Below, in pieces: positions 10,062 to 19,163 of a DNA stretch of 64,000 nucleotides. This DNA is from Methyloversatilis sp. (GTDB lineage: Bacteria > Pseudomonadota > Gammaproteobacteria > Burkholderiales > Rhodocyclaceae). Location of the stretch: assembly GCF_030696805.1 (NCBI RefSeq), contig NZ_JAUYRO010000053.1, positions 1-64,000 of the forward strand. Reading direction: 5' to 3'. The position numbers and the translations under genes are program-made. Every line of letters begins with the position of its first letter. Positions within the stretch are counted from its first letter, which is position 1. The notes under the pieces were generated by a model, which worked only from the letters and a program-made list of their open reading frames with translations, was not told the origin of the DNA and searched no databases.

Positions 10062-10484
10062 ATGAAGAAGCGTTGCATCGAACTTGTCATCAAGGATCAG
10101 GACCCGTTGCTGCTGAGCACCGGACAGACGGTCGGCGATGCCTGCCGACGCATGTGGGAACGCCGCGTGGGTGCCGTGCTGGTCGTCAACGACCAGGGGG
10201 CGCTGGCCGGCATTTTCACCGGCCGGGATGCAGTGCGCATTCTGGCTGAGGCCCACGATGGCCCGGACACACGGCTGGCGGTTGCGATGACGCCGGATCC
10301 GCGCACCATCGGCCCGGGCGAAACCTCGCTCGACGCGTTGCGCGCGATGAGTGACGGCGGATACCGTCATCTGCCGGTGGTCGAGGCTGGGCGCATTCTG
10401 GGTGTGGTGTCGCGCGGTGACTTCAACGGCGTGGAATTCGAGCGCCTGGGCGACGAAACCAGCCTGTGGGAACGCATCTGCTGA
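10062..10484 (+). CDS. CBS-domain protein
   Basis: Two CBS motifs (GDACRRMWERRVGAVLVVNDQGALAGIFTGRDAVR; SLDALRAMSDGGYRHLPVVEAGRILGVVSRGD); GGGAGCAG upstream of ATG. Confidence 0.88.
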   Translation: MKKRCIELVIKDQDPLLLSTGQTVGDACRRMWERRVGAVLVVNDQGALAGIFTGRDAVRILAEAHDGPDTRLAVAMTPDPRTIGPGETSLDALRAMSDGGYRHLPVVEAGRILGVVSRGDFNGVEFERLGDETSLWERIC

Positions 10485-10597
10485 CTGAAGGCGGCGCGGG
10501 CGATCCGGGACTTCCCGACCCACCCGCGCCCTGCGCGTGGCGAAGCCGGCGCGCGCGCGGCCCGCAGTTCAATGTCAACAGGCCCTAGAATCGCGCG

Positions 10598-11227
10598 ATG
10601 CCCAGATTCCAGCTCCTGATCGCCGCGATCGAATTCGCGGCCACCCTTGCGTTCGCCCTGTCCGGTTTCATCGAGGCGGCGCGCCGTCGCATGGACGTGG
10701 TCGGGGTGTTCGCTGTTGCCTTCATCACGGCGTTCGGCGGCGGTACGGTGCGCGACGTGCTGCTCGATCGCCGGCCCTTCTTCTGGGTCGAACATCAGGC
10801 CCATGTGTGGCTGATCTTCCTGCTGTCGCTGGCTGCCGTACCCTGGTTGCGCGCGCGCCATCACCGCTTTACCGAACGCGCCATCCTGATTCCGGACGCG
10901 CTCGGACTGGGCCTGTTTACCGTGACCGGCGTCAGCCTGGCTTACGAGGCGGGCATGCCGGTGTTCGTGTCGGCCATGATGGGCGTCATCACCGGCGTAT
11001 TCGGTGGCGTGATGCGCGACGTGATCTGCAACGAAGTGCCCTATGTGTTCCGCGACCACCGGCCGTATGCGCTGTGTGCCTTCGTCGGCGCCTGGGCCTA
11101 TCTGGGCATGAATGCGCTGGACGTCACGCCGCTGGTGTCGCTCGGCGTGGCCGTGGTGCTGATCGCCGGTCTGCGACTGCTGGCGGTGCTGACCGGCTGG
11201 TCGGTCCCGGGCTGGCGCGAGGACTGA
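10598..11227 (+). CDS. Trimeric intracellular cation channel (TRIC/UPF0126) family protein
   Basis: FALSGFIEAARRRMDVVGVFAVAFITAFGGGTVRDVLL and a second repeat FGGVMRDVICNEVP. Confidence 0.9.
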   Translation: MPRFQLLIAAIEFAATLAFALSGFIEAARRRMDVVGVFAVAFITAFGGGTVRDVLLDRRPFFWVEHQAHVWLIFLLSLAAVPWLRARHHRFTERAILIPDALGLGLFTVTGVSLAYEAGMPVFVSAMMGVITGVFGGVMRDVICNEVPYVFRDHRPYALCAFVGAWAYLGMNALDVTPLVSLGVAVVLIAGLRLLAVLTGWSVPGWRED

Positions 11228-11278
11228 TCACCAGGGCGCCTGCGGACTGACGTCAAGTGCCGAGGTCAGTTGCGGGCT

Positions 11279-11818
11279 TCAGCTGCGCTGCAGGCCGCCG
11301 TCTACCACGCGCACCCGGTCACCGGCGCGCACGGCGGTATCGGCGCCTTCAGTGAAGCTGCGCTGTTCGCCGTTATCCATGCGCACGTTCACCCGGTAGC
11401 CGGAGACATGTTCGTTGCGATTCTTTTCGATCGTGTGGCCGGCGACCGCGCCACCGACCGCGCCGACCGCAGTGGCGACCTTGCGGCCGCTGCCGCTGCC
11501 GATCTGGTTGCCGAGCAGGCCGCCGACGACACCGCCTACGGCTGCACCGACGCCGCTGGCTTCACCTTCTGCCACGATGGGCTCCACTGCAATCACTTCG
11601 CCCAGATCGGCGCGTACTGCGGGTTCCGGCTTCGCAGCAACCGTGCGAGCCTCACCCGATTTTCGGGGTTCGTTGGTCACGCGTTCCTGTTTCACCGGCT
11701 CTGCGGCGCCGGATTGCGGGCCGATCGGGAAGGTGGATTGCGGATCGCACGCGGCGAGCATGAAGCAACAACTGATGAGGCCGGCGCTGCCGACGATTTT
11801 TCTGGTGGTCTGTTTCAT
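11279..11818 (-). CDS. Glycine-zipper 2TM domain outer-membrane lipoprotein (SlyB-like)
   Basis: Lipoprotein signal MKQTTRKIVGSAGLISCCFMLAAC; glycine zipper GVGAAVGGVVGGLLGNQIGSGSGRKVATAVGAVGGAVAG. Confidence 0.85.
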   Translation of the reverse strand: MKQTTRKIVGSAGLISCCFMLAACDPQSTFPIGPQSGAAEPVKQERVTNEPRKSGEARTVAAKPEPAVRADLGEVIAVEPIVAEGEASGVGAAVGGVVGGLLGNQIGSGSGRKVATAVGAVGGAVAGHTIEKNRNEHVSGYRVNVRMDNGEQRSFTEGADTAVRAGDRVRVVDGGLQRS

Positions 11819-12217
11819 GATGGTCGGTCTCGTGGTCAGGTTCAATGATTCAGGATCCGGGTCAGTGACAACAGGCTTTCGCTGGCCGCTGCAGCGGCCT
11901 GCTCGACCGGCCCGTCGTCCGGGCCGGTGACGATCAGCGCGATGGTGGCTATCACCATCAAAGCGCACATCAGAAGTTGGGCGGCGGACATCAATCTCTC
12001 CGGTCGGTACTCAATTGGGGTGGTGAAGTGGATGGCATGGAGCCGTGACCGGAGCTTAAGAGGGGGGCCGCGAGCAACCCGTCAGCATCGGGCGCACCCG
12101 TTGTCGGCCCCGTCCTACACGAATGTGCAGGGCATGGGGAACGGGTCTTCGGGTAGGATGCTGCGCGTCGCATGCCGCACGGATCCGCGCGGCAAACCTT
12201 CACAACGGAATATCGAT

Positions 12218-13147
12218 ATGGCTGGCGCCAGCCTTCTTGCACTGATCGACGACATCGCCAGCGTGCTGGACGACGTATCGGTACTGACCAAAGTTGCCGC
12301 GAAAAAGACCGCCGGTGTGCTGGGTGACGATCTGGCGCTGAACGCGCAGCAGGTCGCCGGTGTCAAGGCCGACCGCGAGCTGCCGGTGGTGTGGGCGGTG
12401 GCGCTGGGTTCGGTGCGCAACAAGCTGATACTCGTGCCGGCGGCGCTGGCCATCAGCGCCTTCATACCTGCGGCGGTCACGCCGCTGCTGATGGTTGGCG
12501 GGCTGTTCCTCTGTTACGAAGGCTTCGAGAAACTTGCCCATGGATTCCTGCACAGCCCGGACGAGGATGTAGCGACGCGCAAGGAACACCTGGCGGCGCT
12601 GGCTGGCGCCGAAGTCGATCTGGTGGCGCTGGAAAAGGACAAGATCAAGGGCGCGATACGAACCGACTTCATCCTGTCGGCAGAAATCATAGCCATCACG
12701 CTGGGCACTGTCACCGACGCGCCATTCGGCACCCAGGTCGCCGTGGTGGCCGGCATCGCCGCCATCATGACCGTCGGCGTGTACGGTCTGGTGGCAGGTA
12801 TCGTGAAGCTGGACGACGGCGGGCTTTACCTCAGCCGTTCAGACTCCGCGCCGTTGCGCGCCTTCGGCCGCGGCATCCTGACGGCTGCGCCCTGGCTGAT
12901 GAAATTCCTTTCGGTCGCCGGCACGGCGGCGATGTTCCTGGTCGGCGGCGGCATCCTGACCCACGGCATTGCGCCGCTGCACGAGGCAATCGTCCACCTG
13001 ACCGAAGCGGTGGCGCAGTCTGCGGGCACGGTGGCCGGCGTGCTGCTGCCCTTCCTTGCCGACGCGCTGACGGGCATCGTCGCCGGTGCGCTCACGCTGG
13101 CCGTCGTGCTGGGCGTGAAGAAGTTGCGCGGCGCCAGCGGCGCATAA
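12218..13147 (+). CDS. DUF808 family membrane protein (YedI-like)
   Basis: [48 protein letters not shown] is typical of this family. Confidence 0.9.
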   Translation: MAGASLLALIDDIASVLDDVSVLTKVAAKKTAGVLGDDLALNAQQVAGVKADRELPVVWAVALGSVRNKLILVPAALAISAFIPAAVTPLLMVGGLFLCYEGFEKLAHGFLHSPDEDVATRKEHLAALAGAEVDLVALEKDKIKGAIRTDFILSAEIIAITLGTVTDAPFGTQVAVVAGIAAIMTVGVYGLVAGIVKLDDGGLYLSRSDSAPLRAFGRGILTAAPWLMKFLSVAGTAAMFLVGGGILTHGIAPLHEAIVHLTEAVAQSAGTVAGVLLPFLADALTGIVAGALTLAVVLGVKKLRGASGA

Positions 13148-13181
13148 CAACGGTCTGTTCTCGCGTGCAGCGCCCGCGCGC

Positions 13182-13898
13182 TCAGCCAGCCGGACTGAGA
13201 TCGGGCTTCAGTGCGCCGCGGTCGTCGAACACGACGCAGTTGCCGTGCCAGTGGGCGCCGCCCACCTCTTCGAAGTAGCGCAGGATGCCGCCCTCGAGCT
13301 GATACACCTGCGTGAAGCCAGCCTTCTTCATCAGCGGCGCGGCCTTTTCGCAGCGGATGCCGCCGGTGCAGAAGGTGACGATGGGCGTGTCTTTCAGGTC
13401 GGCGTATTGCTTGAGCGCTGCCGGGAACTGGCCAAAGCTGTCGACACCTGGGTCGAGCGCCTGGTCGAAACTGCCCTGTTCCACTTCCCAGCGGTTGCGC
13501 GTGTCGATGATGACGAAACGGCGGCCTTCGTCATACCAGCGCTTGAGTTCAGCCGCGGGCAGATAGGGCGCCGGGGTGTCGGCCGGATCGAAATCCGGCG
13601 CGCCGACCGTGACGATTTCCTTCTTCAGACGCACGCGCAGGCGCTTGAAAGGCACCGCGTCCGAATAGCTCCATTTCGCATCAAGCCCGGCAAGACGCGG
13701 ATCTTCCGCCAGATCGGCAAGGAAGGCGCGCAGGTTGTCGGCCGCGCCGGCGAGAAACAGGTTGATGCCTTCAGTCGCCAGCAGCACCGTGCCCAGCAGG
13801 CCCCGCGCGCGCGCGGCCTCGTGGATGCGCGTACGCAGCGCGTCGCGCTCGTCCAGTCGTATGAAGCGATAGGCGGCAATATTGGCGAAACGGGACAT
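13182..13898 (-). CDS. trhO: Rhodanese-like tRNA uridine hydroxylase TrhO (UPF0176/YceA)
   Basis: N-terminal acylphosphatase-like domain plus rhodanese motif (VTFCTGGIRCEKA) and YQLEGGILRYFEEVGG. Confidence 0.9.
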   Translation of the reverse strand: MSRFANIAAYRFIRLDERDALRTRIHEAARARGLLGTVLLATEGINLFLAGAADNLRAFLADLAEDPRLAGLDAKWSYSDAVPFKRLRVRLKKEIVTVGAPDFDPADTPAPYLPAAELKRWYDEGRRFVIIDTRNRWEVEQGSFDQALDPGVDSFGQFPAALKQYADLKDTPIVTFCTGGIRCEKAAPLMKKAGFTQVYQLEGGILRYFEEVGGAHWHGNCVVFDDRGALKPDLSPAG

Positions 13899-13968
13899 GA
13901 GTGACTCAATCAGGACGGTCAGAAAGTATACCGTGTGGTCTGGACACACTATTGAAGGCTGAACCTTG

Positions 13969-14667
13969 ATGACTCGTGCCCCGCGCAAGGAAATGCATCG
14001 CAGCCACCGCAGCGGCTGGCTGCGTGCCGCCGTCCTGGGCGCCAACGACGGTGTGGTGTCGACCGCCAGCCTGATCGCCGGCGTGGCCGCCGCGAATGCG
14101 ACGCCGCAGGTCGTGCTGCTGACCGGCGTGGCCGGACTGGTGGCCGGAGCCATGTCGATGGCGGCCGGCGAATACGTGTCGGTCCATTCGCAGGCGGACA
14201 CGGAACGGGCGGACATCGAGCAGGAGCGGCGCGAGCAGGAGAATGATCCGGTGCATGAAATGAGCGAACTCGCCGCTATCTACGTCGGGCGAGGGCTCGA
14301 TCCGTCGACCGCCGACGAAGTGGCGCGCCAGCTGATGGAACGTGACGCGCTGCAAGCGCATGCGCGTGACGAACTGGGGATCCCGATCGATGGTCAGGCG
14401 CGTCCGCTGCAGGCCGCGCTGACATCGGCGCTGGCCTTTGCGGCGGGCGCCGGCATTCCTCTGCTCGCCGTCGTGCTGACGACGGAAGACTCCATGACGA
14501 CGGCCGTGACCGTCGCGTCGCTGGTTTCGCTGATGGGGCTGGGCGCCGTGGCGGCGCAGGTCGGCGGTGCGTCACCGCTGCGTGGCGCGCTGCGCGTCAC
14601 CTTCTGGGGCGCTGCAGCCATGGGGCTGACTGCGCTGGTCGGATCCTGGTTCGGTGTTGCCGTCTGA
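13969..14667 (+). CDS. VIT1/CCC1 family iron/manganese transporter
   Basis: LRAAVLGANDGVVSTASLIAGVAAANA; AGAMSMAAGEYVSVHSQADTERADIEQER. Confidence 0.93.
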   Translation: MTRAPRKEMHRSHRSGWLRAAVLGANDGVVSTASLIAGVAAANATPQVVLLTGVAGLVAGAMSMAAGEYVSVHSQADTERADIEQERREQENDPVHEMSELAAIYVGRGLDPSTADEVARQLMERDALQAHARDELGIPIDGQARPLQAALTSALAFAAGAGIPLLAVVLTTEDSMTTAVTVASLVSLMGLGAVAAQVGGASPLRGALRVTFWGAAAMGLTALVGSWFGVAV

Positions 14668-14764
14668 GCCGAGTCGCAAGGGGTCGAGGCGGGCACGATT
14701 CAAGTCGCGGTCTGACGCCTCGTTTCAACGCTCGCCACTTGACGCTTTCGTCCCGCAACTCTGC

Positions 14765-15739
14765 TTATCCGAGCGCCTTCACCAGGTTGTAGGCACTGAG
14801 CGCACTGATCAGCAGGCCGACCAGCACGAGCAGCGCGCGCGCCGGCAGGGCGCGACACAGGAATGCGGCCAGTGGCGCGGCGAACATGCCGCCCGCCACC
14901 AGCCCGGCGACGGTGGCCCAGGGCGCCGCGTCGATGAACAATACGAAGGCGCCGGCACTGGCGATGGCGATGAAGAATTCGGCGAAATTCACCGAACCGA
15001 TGGTGCGTCGCGGGTCCTGACCGGCACCGACCAGACTGGTCGTCACCACCGGGCCCCAGCCGCCGCCGCCAGCGGCATCCACGAAACCGCCGAACAGCGC
15101 CAGTTTGGCGACATGCTTCGGTTCCTGCGCCGGCTTGCGCCGGTGACGCCACGCCTTTGTCAGCACATAGACGCCCATCAGTAGCAGGTAGCCGGAAATC
15201 CAGGGCTTGAGCGCCGCGCCGTCGAGCTGGGTGACGAAAAGCGCGCCCAGCACGCCGCCGATCACGCCGGGCACCAGCAGGCGCAGCATCAGCTTGCGAT
15301 CGACATTGCCCAGTCGCAGATGCGACAGGCCGGACAGACCGGTGGTGAAGATTTCAGCGATGTGCACACTTGCGCTGGCCACCGCGGGGGAGGCGCCGGT
15401 GCCGAGCAGGAAAGTGGTGGCGGAAATGCCGTAAGCCATGCCAAGTGCGCCGTCGATGCTTTGCGCGATGAAACCGACTGCGGCGGCCGTGAGGAATTCC
15501 TTCGACGTGACGACCTCGATGACGATGGCCAGCGCTGCGGCCGGGTCGCTCATCGGAAGGCCGCGTACCAGCAGGACCGTGGCGAGACCGAACAGGGTGA
15601 AGCCGATCAGCCAGGTGGCGATTGTGACCAGCGGACGCGTCTGAGCGCGGTCGATGACCTGCTCGACCGGCGGCAGGCCGAGGGCTTCGTGGGCCTGCCC
15701 GACAGCAGTCGGGCGGGTGTCTATATGGCGGATTTTCAC
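14765..15739 (-). CDS. Sulfite exporter TauE/SafE family protein
   Basis: GFIAQSIDGALGMAYGISATTFLLGTG and VDAAGGGGWGPVVTTSL repeats typical of TauE/SafE. Confidence 0.9.
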   Translation of the reverse strand: MKIRHIDTRPTAVGQAHEALGLPPVEQVIDRAQTRPLVTIATWLIGFTLFGLATVLLVRGLPMSDPAAALAIVIEVVTSKEFLTAAAVGFIAQSIDGALGMAYGISATTFLLGTGASPAVASASVHIAEIFTTGLSGLSHLRLGNVDRKLMLRLLVPGVIGGVLGALFVTQLDGAALKPWISGYLLLMGVYVLTKAWRHRRKPAQEPKHVAKLALFGGFVDAAGGGGWGPVVTTSLVGAGQDPRRTIGSVNFAEFFIAIASAGAFVLFIDAAPWATVAGLVAGGMFAAPLAAFLCRALPARALLVLVGLLISALSAYNLVKALG

Positions 15740-15836
15740 TGCGCTGCACTCCTTGAGGAGGGCGCAGTCTAGCCAGCAATACTTATCTCAAAAAGTGATA
15801 TTTGATTATAAGCATAGCTCTGAAAGACATTTTCCG

Positions 15837-16205
15837 TCAGTAGAACGGCCGCCGCCAGTAGCCCCACGGATAACCCGGATATCCGGGGTAGCCGAACATC
15901 CACATGCGTTCGCGTTCGCGCATGGCCTCGCGCGCCCGGGTGGCTTCGAGCAGCGTGACCTGCATGTGGTCGATCACCTCGTCGGACACACCCTGTTCGC
16001 GCAGATTTGCCAGTTCCGATGCCTTCAACGTATACAGGGCACCGCTTTCGTCGATGCGCTGGATGATTTCGGCCGGCGTCAGTCCGTCCTTCGACATCTG
16101 CACGATTTCATCGGTGGTCGGTGCCGGCGGGCGCGGCGGGTAGGTCGCGCAGCCACCGAGCATCACGGCAAGCAGGGCGACAAGTATCCAGCGGCTATTC
16201 GGCAT
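15837..16205 (-). CDS. Putative small lipoprotein
   Basis: MPNSRWILVALLAVMLGGCATYPPRP lipobox; C-terminal GYPGYPGYPWGYWRRPFY. Confidence 0.75.
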   Translation of the reverse strand: MPNSRWILVALLAVMLGGCATYPPRPPAPTTDEIVQMSKDGLTPAEIIQRIDESGALYTLKASELANLREQGVSDEVIDHMQVTLLEATRAREAMRERERMWMFGYPGYPGYPWGYWRRPFY

Positions 16206-16241
16206 ATCGGGTGCTCCGGCATCGGTTCATGAGCGTATGAG

Positions 16242-18977
16242 TCAGGACGGGGTGGTCAAGTTCGCTGCATCCGGAAACAGCCGCGTCCAGATGGCGGTGA
16301 TGGCTGCCCGCTCGACGACCACCTGGGCCGGATCGACGCGCGCCTTGGGCGCGTCGTTCAGGCGAAGGCCATGCTGCAGGTGACGCAGGTGGCGGTAGGC
16401 GTTGCCGGCGGCGACCGCATCCGGCGCCGGCAGCAGGCCGAATTGCGAGGCAATGCGCAGCAGCGTGATGTTGCCCAGGTTTCCGGTCAGCTCGGGGTGG
16501 CGTGATGCGTAGGCGAGCACCAGGTACTGCACCGCGAATTCGAGGTCGATCAGGCCGCCCGGATCGTGCTTGATGTCGAACAGGTCGGATTTGTTGGCGT
16601 GGCCCTCGCGCATCTTGCGCCGCATGTCGAGCACCTCGCGCTGCAGCGTCGTGAGGTCGCGGTCGCGCGTCAGCACCTCGTTGCGGATGGCTTCGAACTG
16701 CTCGCCGACCTGTGCGTCGCCGGCCGAAAAGCGGGCGCGGGTCAGCGCCTGGTGTTCCCACACCCAGGCGGATTTTCGCTGATAGTCGCGGAAGGCTTCG
16801 ACTGAACTGACCAGCAGGCCGGATTCGCCGTTCGGCCGCAGCCGGGTGTCGGTTTCGAACAGCATGCCGGCGCTGGTGTGGCTGGACAGCCAGGTCAGCA
16901 GGCGCTGCGCCAGCCGGGCGTAGATTTCGGGGGCCGATTCGTGCTCGTCGTCGAACAGGAAGATCACGTCCAGATCGGATGCATAGCCCAGTTCCTTGCC
17001 GCCCAGCTTGCCGTAGCTGATGACCGCGAAGCGCGGCGTGTCGCGGTGGCGCCGCGCCAGCTTGCGCCAGCACAGGTCGAGCGTGACGCGCAGCATCACG
17101 TCGGCCAGCGCCGACAGGTGGTCGGACAGCCGCTCGACCGACAGCTCGCCCGCCAGATCGCGTGCCAGCAAGCGGAAAACCTGAGCGTGGTGGGCGTCGC
17201 GCATGGTGTCCATCTGGCGTTCGGTGTCGTCGCCCAGTTCGTCGAGCTGCACTCGCAACGCCGCATCGAAGGCCGGCCAGTCCGGTTCGCCGGTCAGCAG
17301 CCGGGCGTCCAGCAGTTCATCGAGCAGGATGGGGTGGCGCACCAGATAGCTGGCGGCCCAGCTCGACGCACCGATCAGCCGTGCCACCTGGCCAAGTGCC
17401 TGAGGAAACTCCGCCAGCAGCGCCAGGTAGGCGGCGCGCCGGCTGATTGCTTCCAGCAGATCGAGCCCGCGCAGCGCCGTCGCCGTCGGGTGAGGTGTTT
17501 CGCGGCACGCTTCGAGCAGTTTGGGCACCAGTGCGTCGACCCGGTTGCGCGAAGTGTCGGGCAACTGGCGGTAGCGGCTGCCGGACTTGAACGCGACCAG
17601 CCGGTTCGACAGGTCTTCCGGCTCGCTGAAGCCCATGGTGGCGAGTGCGCTTCGGCAGTCGTCGCCCTGGTCGGCGTCCTGCCACAGCGCGCGCGGCGCT
17701 GAGGTGTCCGTTTCCTGCGCGCCGAACACGGCGTCGAAATGCCGGCTGACCCGGCTGCGATGCGCATCGAGTTCGCTCAGCAGGCTCGCGTAGTCGTCGA
17801 AACCCATGGCGCTGGCGATCAGGGCCTGATCGCCGGAGTCGGCCGGCAGTTTGTGCGTCTGCGCATCATCGAGGTACTGCAGCCGGTGCTCAAGGCGGCG
17901 CAGGAACACATAGGCCGCATGCAGTTCGTCCACCGCCTCTTCGGTCATCACGCCGCGCATCGCCAGCCGGTCGAGCACCTTTTGCGTCGGACGGATCTGC
18001 AGCGCACTTTCGCGGCCACCACGGATCAGCTGGAACACCTGGGCGATGAATTCGATTTCGCGGATGCCGCCCGGGCCCAGTTTCACGTTGTCGGCCATGT
18101 CGCGCCGCGCCACTTCGCGGCGGATCTGCGCGTGCAGGTCGCGCATCGCGTTGATGGCGCCGAAATCGAGGTATTTGCGGAACACGAAGGGCTTGCGCAG
18201 GGACTCCAGTTCGTCGTGCCGGCTGCCGGTCAGCGCGCGCGCCTTGATCCAGGCATAGCGTTCCCACTCGCGGCCCTGGGTGAAGAAGTAGTTTTCGAGC
18301 ATGTCGAAACTGACCGCCAGCGGACCACTGTCGCCATTCGGGCGCAGGCGCATGTCGACCCGGAACACGAAGCCGTCGGCCGTCACTTCCGACAGCAGTT
18401 CGATCACCTTGCGGCTCAGCCGGGTGAAAAAGTCGAAATTGTCGATCTGCTTGCCCAGCCCGTTCGGCGTCTGGCCATCGGTTTCGCCGCTTTCCGGATA
18501 GACGAAGATGAAATCGACGTCGGAACTGACGTTCAGCTCGCGCCCGCCCAGCTTGCCCATGCCGATGCAGATGAAGGGCTGCACCACGCCGGCGCTGCCG
18601 TCCTCGGCCTCGCCACGCGGCTCGCCGAAACGCGCTGTGAGCGGGAGGCGCGCCTGATCGGCCGCCACGCGCACGGTCAGTTCGGCCAGCAGCGTCATGC
18701 CCTCGGTCACTTCGTCCAGATCGGCCAGGCCAGCCAGATCACGCACGATCAGATGGGCCATCGTGCGGGCACGCAGGTGGCGCAGCGCGCGCTTGATGCC
18801 GGCTTCGTCGCCCGTCTCGAATGCCGTCTGCGCCAGCCAGTCCTCGAGCACGGTTGCACTGGCGTGCGCCTGCAGGGTACCGGTCAGCGTGCCTATGAGT
18901 GCCGGTCGGGCATCGAGCAGGCGGTCGAGGTAGCGACTGTGTCGTCGGGCGTGGGCAATGGCGGTAGATGCATCCAT
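16242..18977 (-). CDS. glnE: Bifunctional glutamine synthetase adenylyltransferase/deadenylase
   Basis: Two nucleotidyltransferase modules (GMGKLGGRELNVSSDVDFIFVYPE; SYGKLGGKELGYASDLDVIFLFDDE). Confidence 0.97.
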   Translation of the reverse strand: MDASTAIAHARRHSRYLDRLLDARPALIGTLTGTLQAHASATVLEDWLAQTAFETGDEAGIKRALRHLRARTMAHLIVRDLAGLADLDEVTEGMTLLAELTVRVAADQARLPLTARFGEPRGEAEDGSAGVVQPFICIGMGKLGGRELNVSSDVDFIFVYPESGETDGQTPNGLGKQIDNFDFFTRLSRKVIELLSEVTADGFVFRVDMRLRPNGDSGPLAVSFDMLENYFFTQGREWERYAWIKARALTGSRHDELESLRKPFVFRKYLDFGAINAMRDLHAQIRREVARRDMADNVKLGPGGIREIEFIAQVFQLIRGGRESALQIRPTQKVLDRLAMRGVMTEEAVDELHAAYVFLRRLEHRLQYLDDAQTHKLPADSGDQALIASAMGFDDYASLLSELDAHRSRVSRHFDAVFGAQETDTSAPRALWQDADQGDDCRSALATMGFSEPEDLSNRLVAFKSGSRYRQLPDTSRNRVDALVPKLLEACRETPHPTATALRGLDLLEAISRRAAYLALLAEFPQALGQVARLIGASSWAASYLVRHPILLDELLDARLLTGEPDWPAFDAALRVQLDELGDDTERQMDTMRDAHHAQVFRLLARDLAGELSVERLSDHLSALADVMLRVTLDLCWRKLARRHRDTPRFAVISYGKLGGKELGYASDLDVIFLFDDEHESAPEIYARLAQRLLTWLSSHTSAGMLFETDTRLRPNGESGLLVSSVEAFRDYQRKSAWVWEHQALTRARFSAGDAQVGEQFEAIRNEVLTRDRDLTTLQREVLDMRRKMREGHANKSDLFDIKHDPGGLIDLEFAVQYLVLAYASRHPELTGNLGNITLLRIASQFGLLPAPDAVAAGNAYRHLRHLQHGLRLNDAPKARVDPAQVVVERAAITAIWTRLFPDAANLTTPS

Positions 18978-19163
18978 GTGTCGTCTCTGCGATCGGTCGT
19001 GAAAATGCCGGGCTGTCGCAAGGCGCTGTCGCCCTGCCCGCCCGGAGCCATACGCGCCTGTTGTAAGGACTCCCTACAGAACGCGCCCTGTGCGACGTTG
19101 CGGGTAAACTCCAATATCGTCCCACAAACGCAGTCATCCCACTTTTGACTGCAAATTCTGATC

